Shown here in pieces: positions 57,448-64,000 of a stretch of 64,000 nt of DNA; within the stretch, counting starts at the first letter, position 1, and each line of letters starts with the position of its first letter. The position numbers and the translations under genes were made by a program. The notes beneath the pieces were generated by a model. That model was not told the DNA's origin and did not search any database. It was given only the letters and a program-made list of their open reading frames with translations. Source of the stretch: Tisiphia sp964030975 (GTDB lineage Bacteria > Pseudomonadota > Alphaproteobacteria > Rickettsiales > Rickettsiaceae); the NCBI RefSeq assembly GCF_964030975.1, contig NZ_CAXIQH010000001.1, positions 310,001 to 374,000 of the forward strand, in the 5' to 3' direction.

Positions 57448-59581
57448 ATTGTGGATACTCAGAGATAGTTTGTAATAATCTTTGCTTTTGTTGCTCTAAA
57501 GCTTTAGGGTTATTTAGCTCTAGCAAATCAAATTTTAGTATGTTACCATCATTTGCTACAATCGGCAAATACCGACCATCTTTGGTAGGGAAACTATAAT
57601 AGACACTCTTCTTGTCAGCTGTTAGATTCCATCTGCCGTGTTGTAAACATTCTCGTACTCTTGCAGCGGCATATTGTCCTGTTGGGTCATTAATATTATC
57701 TATAGTACTTCTACCATTACCCTCAGCTACGATAGTCCCATAATCACAAGCTATACTACCATTAACAATAGCAAGTTGTATCTCTACTAAACTAGCCTCT
57801 ATGTTATCAGCATTCAAGTCATGAATCATACGCTGTACTACCACCTGACGGGGTATTTGCAGATTCTTACTATCTATTCGCATATAGACCTCACTAATTA
57901 ATTTGGTGGTTGCTTTTTTTACTGCTTTATCAATTTCTAAGTCTTCAGTACGTTGGTAGTATTTAGCTAAATATTTTATGGCTTGCCGTGTTTGGTTAAT
58001 CTCTGTCTCGTTTTGAATATCAACTTTAGCTAAATCCTTACCCCATCGCTTTAATATATCATTTTTGTCAATTTCTTTGTTAAATTCTGTCATTTCATGA
58101 CCGATAAATAATGGCTGACTTTTTACTGATAGCTCGTTAACTAGTGCGATCATCTGTATAAAGGCTGATGCAGTCTTACGGTTATATAGCCTACTCTCAG
58201 CATAGAATTGAGTCAGACACTCTAAATCTCCTTTACCCCTTAAGATTTCGTCCAGTATATCCAAACCATATTGCTCACCGCTCCCGTCATCACCTCGCAG
58301 ACTAATTATACTGTCAGTGGTTTGTTGAATTTGGTTAACATCCTTACTCCCAATCTTTTTTGAATAGTCAATAAGCTCAGATAGCATTAAATATTTCTGA
58401 TCGTAACTAGGGATGCCTTTTTGCTGTTGCAATTGTTTCCTAAGCAATAAACGTTGAAACAATGGCATGTCTTTAGGTATTTCATCGGCATACATTTCCT
58501 CAACCATCCCAGCTGGGTCTGTTTTAGCCAATTTAAGCTGTTTATTAAACTGCTCAGCTAAAATATGATATAGTTTCTCTTTCTTGTCATAATCAATATC
58601 TCCACTCTTTGGAGCAATTTGTTGTAATATTTCCTGACATTGGTTTAATGGTAGGTGCTTTATTTGTTGTGAGATAACAAAAGCCTGCTTATACAAAGCT
58701 TCCTGGGTTCTGAATTGCAGTAATTGTGGATCACCAGCATTAAAGCTGGTTTGCAGTAGATTTTCAACGCCATCAACACCTTTGCCAGTATTTAGGATAC
58801 TGTGAAAATGGGCATTGGTAAGCGAACTAAGTTGATGTTGTTTCAATAATTGCTGATGGTGCAATAGATTATTTGCTTGCCCCTCTAGCTTAACCCTTTG
58901 TTCAAGCGATAAATCTTCTTTCCATTCAGCCTTTATATTGGGATTTAATATAGCATCCGGCGAATGCTTTAAAGTACCTAATGCTGCAGCAAATGCCAAA
59001 GCTTGTCTGGCATTAATCAGCATTTGTTCTTTTTCTTGGGGCAGTAATGATAAAGAGCTAATAGCTATTATGCTATCTTGTAAATTACTACTATAAAACT
59101 CAGGGTTATCATAAGTAGCAATCTTAAACTTTTCGATAGCTTCAATTGCTAAATGGTGACGTTTACCATCAATCAGCTTGGCTTCTGTATGACTTATTTG
59201 CCCAACTAAAGATATTCGGTAGTCATTAATCTTGGCTTGCAACATACGCCTGGTCAGTGGGTTCTTGGCTTGTTGCAGATAGTCGATAGCTCGCTTATCA
59301 TACTTGCCTAAAAAATACTCGATGAACGGTTTGTTATTTTCTAGATAATCCGGATGCAATTCATCAAATTGCGTTAAGCAACCAAAACCACCGCTTTTGT
59401 TATCGCTAGCTACCTCAATATTACTCTGTGATTGATGCAAGTGCGTAGTGGTATCTTTAATAAAGTCTGCCCATAAATTTGGCATTTCTACGCTGGCATC
59501 TTTTTCCAGCTTACGTATCAAATAGCCTTTAGCTTCTTCATTAATTTGCTGACTTATTCCTGCTATAACTTGCCATTTCAT
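57440..59581 (-). CDS. T7 gp15-like internal virion/ejection protein
   Basis: 713 residues, helical, no membrane segment. The N-terminus is WQVIAGISQQINEEAKGYLI and the C-terminus has NDPTGQYAAARVRECLQHGR. T7 gp15 (about 747 residues) forms the periplasmic tunnel of the ejectosome and sits between genes 14 and 16. This gene lies in the same position, overlapping the upstream gene by 4 bases (ATGA) and the downstream gene by 8. Assignment is by synteny and length. Confidence 0.68.
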   Translation of the reverse strand: MKWQVIAGISQQINEEAKGYLIRKLEKDASVEMPNLWADFIKDTTTHLHQSQSNIEVASDNKSGGFGCLTQFDELHPDYLENNKPFIEYFLGKYDKRAIDYLQQAKNPLTRRMLQAKINDYRISLVGQISHTEAKLIDGKRHHLAIEAIEKFKIATYDNPEFYSSNLQDSIIAISSLSLLPQEKEQMLINARQALAFAAALGTLKHSPDAILNPNIKAEWKEDLSLEQRVKLEGQANNLLHHQQLLKQHQLSSLTNAHFHSILNTGKGVDGVENLLQTSFNAGDPQLLQFRTQEALYKQAFVISQQIKHLPLNQCQEILQQIAPKSGDIDYDKKEKLYHILAEQFNKQLKLAKTDPAGMVEEMYADEIPKDMPLFQRLLLRKQLQQQKGIPSYDQKYLMLSELIDYSKKIGSKDVNQIQQTTDSIISLRGDDGSGEQYGLDILDEILRGKGDLECLTQFYAESRLYNRKTASAFIQMIALVNELSVKSQPLFIGHEMTEFNKEIDKNDILKRWGKDLAKVDIQNETEINQTRQAIKYLAKYYQRTEDLEIDKAVKKATTKLISEVYMRIDSKNLQIPRQVVVQRMIHDLNADNIEASLVEIQLAIVNGSIACDYGTIVAEGNGRSTIDNINDPTGQYAAARVRECLQHGRWNLTADKKSVYYSFPTKDGRYLPIVANDGNILKFDLLELNNPKALEQQKQRLLQTISEYPQYD

Positions 59582-60168
59582 CTTTGTTTATCACTTCCTT
59601 TTTGTTTGTCTATTATCCCTTCATTAATTCTTGATATTTCAGCAAGATCAAATACACCTTTTGAAATTGTACCAAGATTCTGCCAAGGCGAAGCTGACTT
59701 GATCGAACCAATATTGCGGTTAATTGCTTCCTTATTTAAATCAATCATTGCTGTGTTTAAGTTCGATCTTGGTCTTTGGTGAAAATGTTCAGCTTCTACG
59801 CTTCTTGCCTTCATCTCATCCATATAAGCCATATGCCGTAGTAATAAGCCAGCTGAGTCAGTGCCAGTTATACCAATACCAGTTTTCAGGATATTATAGC
59901 CCAACTGCTGGCGATTATATAACTGCTCTTGCCTCAGCATATCAACGTGATAACTCGATATTGCCCCATATTCCGCAGTTCTTTCAATTAGTTGCTGACG
60001 GTCAAACCTAACATTTTCCTGTTGTTGTCTCAATAAATGCTGCTGCTCATATAAAGACTGCTTGGTTTTTTCTTTATTACTTCTTAGCTGGGCGTAAGTA
60101 TTAAATAAAGAGCTACCTGTAGCAAATATACTAGCTCCACTCGAGAAAAAATTTAGAAGATCAAACAT
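59578..60168 (-). CDS. T7 gp14-like internal virion/ejection protein
   Basis: 196 residues, the same length as T7 gp14. It has a short hydrophobic Gly/Ala/Ser-rich start (FFSSGASIFATGSSLFNTYA) and then a long Gln-rich coiled coil (LYEQQHLLRQQQENVRFDRQ), followed by a Gly-rich hydrophobic stretch (GYNILKTGIGITGTDSAG). T7 gp14 inserts in the outer membrane during DNA ejection; this layout fits. First of three tightly overlapping genes. Confidence 0.72.
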   Translation of the reverse strand: MFDLLNFFSSGASIFATGSSLFNTYAQLRSNKEKTKQSLYEQQHLLRQQQENVRFDRQQLIERTAEYGAISSYHVDMLRQEQLYNRQQLGYNILKTGIGITGTDSAGLLLRHMAYMDEMKARSVEAEHFHQRPRSNLNTAMIDLNKEAINRNIGSIKSASPWQNLGTISKGVFDLAEISRINEGIIDKQKGSDKQR

Positions 60169-60207
60169 TACTATTTTTTACCCTTTAAAAATTTTTAGCT
60201 ATTTAAT

Positions 60208-60235
60208 TTGTTACAAAAATATGTTAAACTATAAT
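60208..60235 (+). promoter_or_regulatory. Sigma70-like promoter for the plus-strand RNA
   Basis: TTGTTA at 60208-60213, a 16-base spacer, and a perfect TATAAT at 60230-60235. It points away from the gp14-like start, against the phage operon, and directly precedes a series of hairpins. Confidence 0.6.
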
Positions 60236-60241
60236 CAGTAT

Positions 60242-60396
60242 TAGTTGTGTAATGTGCTGAAAAATCTGCTTTTGGCAGTCGATTCTTTCGGGGAATTAGG
60301 GCATTATCCGATTGGTACTTATCTAGTGAGGATAAAGTGGACTGAGGAACTCAGTTGGCGTTATGACCCCTGTGCTGTTAGGGGTCTCTCGCTTTA
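60242..60396 (+). ncRNA. Candidate structured RNA between phage genes
   Basis: No ORF. Successive hairpins: ctgc/gcag (about 60267-60279), attct/ggaat around a UUCG-like loop (60282-60297), acttatc/gataaagt (60317-60338), perfect actgag/ctcagt with GAA loop (60341-60355), and perfect gacccct/aggggtc (60365-60386) followed by tctcgcttt as a weak terminator. It is much richer in G and C than its flanks. It resembles no RNA family I know. The strand is chosen from the promoter at 60208, but a minus-strand role in operon mRNA processing is also possible. Confidence 0.55.
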
Positions 60397-60532
60397 AAGA
60401 AAAGCTTACCAAACTGGTAATCTTAAATAAATATAAAGCAGTAGTTAAGTTTTAGGGGGAAATTTCTAAATTGACACAGTCTAGACGAACTCTATTTATG
60501 CCTCTATCCCTCTCATGTAAACTAGGTTATTA
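60397..60532. other. Short gap with no gene
   Basis: AT-rich sequence between the candidate RNA and the 3' end of the 121-residue gene. I see no further signal in it. Confidence 0.5.
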
Positions 60533-60898
60533 TTAACCTTCGCTTGTATCATCATTGATGTCACCCATTGGCATGGCATACTCTGCAGAATCACTTTGAG
60601 CTAATGACTGCACGGAAGTAAGTGCTGTGGTTATTAAATCTTTCAAATATACTCCAGATTTAGCAGAACCCTTGAAGAGTTTGTTTAATGAAGGGTTATC
60701 GTATATTATTTCAGTAACATAGTGTGCTTGTTGATCATTATTATCTTTCTCTACTTGTTTCTTTGCTTGTTCTTCTGCTTGCTTTCGTGCTTGTTCTTGT
60801 TCAAACTTTTTGCAAGATACACTCGCTAAGCTTCCTTTGATCTCTTGCCATTCTTTATCGTCTTTCCAGCTTCCTGATGGGTTTTTACTCATATTCAA
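60533..60898 (-). CDS. Small phage protein between nozzle and gp14-like genes
   Basis: 121 residues, hydrophilic. A Gln/Glu/Lys/Ala coiled coil is near residues 28-55 (KKFEQEQARKQAEEQAKKQV). A possible folded part follows (HYVTEIIYDNPSLNKLF), then an acidic end. It lies where T7 has gene 13, between 12 and 14, but shows no recognisable similarity to it. The ATG is preceded by TTGGAGG, a good ribosome site. Confidence 0.6.
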   Translation of the reverse strand: MNMSKNPSGSWKDDKEWQEIKGSLASVSCKKFEQEQARKQAEEQAKKQVEKDNNDQQAHYVTEIIYDNPSLNKLFKGSAKSGVYLKDLITTALTSVQSLAQSDSAEYAMPMGDINDDTSEG

Positions 60899-61090
60899 AT
60901 ACCTCCAAATTGGTTGTTATTTAGTAGATTAGAGTAATATATAAATTATTAACTCACAAAGATACTTATGCTCTTATTGTTGAACAAAATACTCAGCAAC
61001 TACTCAGCAACTATGATATTAATATAATTTATTATCAACATCAATAAGATATTTTAATTATATTGGTTAAGATAATTTAAAAATTACCGT
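60899..61090. other. AT-rich gap between phage genes
   Basis: About 190 bases without a gene or clear promoter; the only feature is actcagcaact repeated in tandem near 60990-61010. Confidence 0.45.
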
Positions 61091-64000
61091 TCACCCACTA
61101 CCCTTATAATTTTGCAAGATTTTTGCCTTAGCATAGATTTTTAATATACTAACTGGATAAGGCTTATCGACCTTAAAAGTAACATCAATATCAGTTTTAA
61201 TTTCTCCGTGCATAATAAAATTCACCCAACCTGATTGGTAAGGAGTGGCAAATAAGTCACATACTTCTTTAGTAGCTGTTGATGTTGTTAAATATTTCTT
61301 ATCATTAACCAATCTAATCAATGCATCACTATCTACATATCTGCTATTAATATGCTGCCTATCTATTTGCCCATTATCTAGCCTTTCTGCAATATAACCA
61401 CCTTTACTATTAAAGACCTTCAATCCAAGTTCCGCATCTTTTTTCGGAGCATGTTCTACCTCATCCGGAAATATCAGGGGAAAAGTCTGTAATATCGAAG
61501 AATAAGGAAAACCTACCGACAAATGTCTTACAGGATGTTTTAGCCTTATCAGCTCATTATCGATAATCCTCAAATCATGTAATTCCTCATCACCAATAAT
61601 AGATACGGCAATTTTCTGAAAGATTGGCAATATAGTGGCAATATTTATTTGCTGGAATGATGGCAGACAATTACGAGCTATACTACTTAGCTCATAACCG
61701 CCAATATCAGGAAATAGTTTTTTAAAAACTGGAAAATATCTTTTTGATAACAGTAAATATTTCTCTAATTTTAGGCTCTTCTCATCCTCAAGAATATCTT
61801 TCAATAAAGCCGGATGAAAGCTCGGCATAATTAACTGGCAATACTCAATAATGTTCCGTTGCAAATAAGCTAGCCCTTCTTTGAGTTCTTGCATTTGCTC
61901 AAATATTTTACCCGCTAGTGGTTCAATACCATCTTCCTCACTATATACCGATGCTCTAGAGGACGATAAACTCCCTGCATAAGCCAATCTAGTTGGTGAT
62001 TTTGTCGTTGAAACTCGCCTCCGCTCCTCGCGTACGTCTGTGTACGCTGCGGTACTCGGCTTCGTTTCTCCTAAAAATCCCTCAGCTATCTTTGACTTAT
62101 GCAGGGAGTTTAATGAGGATAGGTTGCCTCCCCCCATTATCGGGGCAATTCTGTTTGTTACTTCATCTACAATATTATCGATAGTTTGACTAAAACTATC
62201 AGACAAAATATATTCCCTAATATCTCTGCTTAATGGTTTATCGAGTATTATACTTCTTAGGCAATCAACTATTTCTTCTCGTCTTTTGAAATTGCTCAGC
62301 TCATTAATCTTGTTGTCATTATGTATTTGTTGTAATTTATCGATTAATTGATTAGTAATGATTGATAATTTATCATTTATTTGTTGCTTGCTAGTATGTT
62401 GGTCAAATCCAATAATTTGCTGGCTAATTAATTGTTTAGTTTGCTCACCAAATATATATTTAGTTAGTTCTGGATGAGCGATATTTAGCAATTCTGGGTA
62501 AAAATCCACTCCAGTTTTGGCAAAAAACTTCTTTAAATTAACTAGCAGCCCGGATTTTTTATCACTATCCTGCTGAGCATAGTATAGTAATATTTTCTTA
62601 TTGATATGACTAACCGCTGACCGCATCTCTTGTATTTCTCTACTTACTTCAAATTGTAGATCAATATTTTGCTTAGCAGTTGCCATAATATCTTGCACCG
62701 TACCAGCAATGAATCGGATTAGCTCGGTATTTAGCTTTTTTATTTGCAGACAAATAGTTGGACGAAAGGAAAAAGCACTATTAGGCAGATATTCCATCAA
62801 GCCACCATCTCTTAAAATAGCTGGTACATCACCTTCATTCAGTAGCTCCACCGCTTCAATAATATCACCACCAAGCCGCTCACCATCATATAATAATTGC
62901 TCGATTGTAACAAAGCTTTCAGGATTATTTAAAAATATATTGTCTAATTCCGCATAAATACGTGAGAATATTCGATGATAGGCAAAAGATACCGCAAGAA
63001 TGTTCATAATCTTAGGTAAATAATTTTGATAATATTTTTGTAAAAAATTCTCTATCTCTGTTCTATGTTCATCATAATTAGCAACTAGCCTATTTTTGTA
63101 TTTAAAACAATCAGCAACATTATCGAGCTTAAGTCTCAAGATAGTTTCTGCTTGAGCTTGCACAATATGCTCTAGCTTGGTTATATCACCTCTAAACTCA
63201 TAAGCACTATCGTCCTTTAATGATTGCATCATTGACCGATAAGCAGCATTCTCTCCAGGCTGTTGGATATTTACATGACAATCAGCATAAACTGCTTTAT
63301 CAGTAACAAAATGCTTGGCAGAAAAATAACGAGTTTGCAGTACTTCTAGATATTCCTTGCTGCTTACACCAGTGTCATCACTTCTCCGAACATGCAAGTA
63401 TAACATATCGCCACTTTCAGCATAGATCGGCGTGATACCTAATACTTGACCATCGCCACCTAGCCAATGTTGTGACCAGCCCATAATTTTTAAATCATGC
63501 GAATAGATAAAACTAGCAAAAGAGCCATTTTTTAGCACTGCCACTATCATCGAAAAGGGGCTATTACAGCCGACAATTTGTCTAATACCACCAGCAAATA
63601 TATGTTCAGCATAGGCAGTGATGTCTGATATCTGAAAACCGCCTTTTTCTTGTGAATAATACAAACTATTGATTTTACAGCCATTACCTTCAACAAAGAA
63701 GATGGTCTTACCGATTATTACTGGTTTCAGTGGTGATATCGGTAGCTCAATCTCTTTATGGATTTTAACAAACTCTCCCTTAGCTCGATCTCCTTCTTTG
63801 ACTAAATAAATACCATCACTAGTGCCTAATAATAACTCATCGGCAAAAGGCACCGACCATAGGACATTATCAAAAGTAGATGAGGAGAAGGTTGCTGAAA
63901 AAGCACTTAACGGGTTACGAGCCTCTAGCAAAGTCCTATATGCCATCCTAAAATCACTAAAATCCCCCTTATAGCTTGCCCAAATTGAATGAATATTTTT
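61091..64000 (-). CDS. T7 gp12-like tail nozzle protein with large internal insert (5' end outside window)
   Basis: 969 codons are in the window. The frame is open to the right edge (HSIWASYKGDFSDF precedes the first Met at 63946), so the true start lies outside. Residues after that Met resemble the second part of podovirus tail tube B: WSVPFADELLLGTSDGIYLV, IGKTIFFVEGNG, SYYSQEKGG-type text, EHIFAGGIRQIVGCNSPF and MGWSQHWLGGDGQVL. The last 160 residues (VGFPYSSILQTFPLIF, VDKPYPVSILKIYA) fit the C-terminal part. Between about residues 235 and 785 lies a helical, coiled-coil-rich stretch of some 550 residues with no match in T7 gp12, including an RPE. It would form the nozzle at the tail end. 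Confidence 0.8.
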   Translation of the reverse strand, partial: KNIHSIWASYKGDFSDFRMAYRTLLEARNPLSAFSATFSSSTFDNVLWSVPFADELLLGTSDGIYLVKEGDRAKGEFVKIHKEIELPISPLKPVIIGKTIFFVEGNGCKINSLYYSQEKGGFQISDITAYAEHIFAGGIRQIVGCNSPFSMIVAVLKNGSFASFIYSHDLKIMGWSQHWLGGDGQVLGITPIYAESGDMLYLHVRRSDDTGVSSKEYLEVLQTRYFSAKHFVTDKAVYADCHVNIQQPGENAAYRSMMQSLKDDSAYEFRGDITKLEHIVQAQAETILRLKLDNVADCFKYKNRLVANYDEHRTEIENFLQKYYQNYLPKIMNILAVSFAYHRIFSRIYAELDNIFLNNPESFVTIEQLLYDGERLGGDIIEAVELLNEGDVPAILRDGGLMEYLPNSAFSFRPTICLQIKKLNTELIRFIAGTVQDIMATAKQNIDLQFEVSREIQEMRSAVSHINKKILLYYAQQDSDKKSGLLVNLKKFFAKTGVDFYPELLNIAHPELTKYIFGEQTKQLISQQIIGFDQHTSKQQINDKLSIITNQLIDKLQQIHNDNKINELSNFKRREEIVDCLRSIILDKPLSRDIREYILSDSFSQTIDNIVDEVTNRIAPIMGGGNLSSLNSLHKSKIAEGFLGETKPSTAAYTDVREERRRVSTTKSPTRLAYAGSLSSSRASVYSEEDGIEPLAGKIFEQMQELKEGLAYLQRNIIEYCQLIMPSFHPALLKDILEDEKSLKLEKYLLLSKRYFPVFKKLFPDIGGYELSSIARNCLPSFQQINIATILPIFQKIAVSIIGDEELHDLRIIDNELIRLKHPVRHLSVGFPYSSILQTFPLIFPDEVEHAPKKDAELGLKVFNSKGGYIAERLDNGQIDRQHINSRYVDSDALIRLVNDKKYLTTSTATKEVCDLFATPYQSGWVNFIMHGEIKTDIDVTFKVDKPYPVSILKIYAKAKILQNYKGSG
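61968..62111 (-). repeat. RPE-type element inside the nozzle gene
   Basis: Perfect 16-base inverted ends aaactccctgcataag and cttatgcagggagttt enclose an in-frame insert encoding SKIAEGFLGETKPSTAAY, TDVREERRRVSTTKSPTRLA and YAGSL. The peptide follows the RPE-1 plan but is diverged from the other two copies. Confidence 0.85.

Noticed and set aside
60242..60396. 6S RNA, RNase P RNA, SRP RNA, tmRNA or hammerhead ribozyme
   Set aside because: None of the conserved core strings of these RNAs could be found, and the hairpin series does not match their shapes.

Overview
This AT-rich window most likely comes from a Rickettsia or a very close relative. The best evidence is three in-frame palindromic insertions of the Rickettsia palindromic element 1 (RPE-1) type inside protein genes, at 53098-53237, 54681-54820 and 61968-62111. 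There is also a non-coding palindromic repeat at 45526-45618, a ProP-like MFS transporter, leucine-rich-repeat proteins and many insertion sequences. I saw no rRNA, tRNA or CRISPR array.

Layout. (1) Positions 1-29726, minus strand: one uninterrupted frame of about 9,900 codons that runs off the left edge. It encodes a giant hybrid NRPS-PKS with nine complete C-A-PCP modules and then the start of a ketosynthase. Pocket residues read from the DNA give Thr for modules 2 and 8, Phe for modules 4, 5 and 6, an Ile-like code for module 7, a Val-like code for module 9, and no confident call for modules 1 and 3. Modules 4-6 are almost identical 3,213-bp units. (2) 30231-30829, minus strand: an MbtH-like NRPS chaperone and an unrecognised 119-residue protein, just upstream of and co-oriented with the synthetase. 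(3) 30.9-38.8 kb: a junkyard of a pyrophosphatase (ppa) remnant, an IS5-type remnant, a serine recombinase cut by an IS21-family element, an IS66-family element and a truncated dam gene. (4) 39.2-43.0 kb: a histidine-kinase-like protein lacking the phospho-accepting His, and two LRR proteins. The kinase-like gene and the first LRR gene share the same leader hairpin and N-terminal tag. (5) 43.5-44.9 kb: an MFS transporter.

(6) 45.0-64.0 kb, mostly minus strand: a T7-like podovirus late operon. In transcription order it has a tail-nozzle (gp12-like) gene running off the right edge, a small gene, and three proteins of 196, 713 and 1,390 residues. These match T7 gp14, gp15 and gp16 (196, about 747 and about 1,318 residues) in order and size. 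A dam gene follows, now broken by a frameshift, an IS256 element and a second IS66 copy. Then come a gene in the tail-fibre position, a holin, a lysozyme and a YqaJ-like fragment. A Panacea/DUF4065 (antitoxin-type) gene lies on the opposite strand within this block. A plus-strand structured RNA candidate with its own sigma70-like promoter lies at 60208-60396, antisense to the phage operon.

The most striking system is the NRPS-PKS assembly line with its MbtH partner: very large for such a reduced genome, and built by recent module duplication and substitution of A-domain cores. All translations, motif positions and repeat comparisons were done by eye; no homology search was run.
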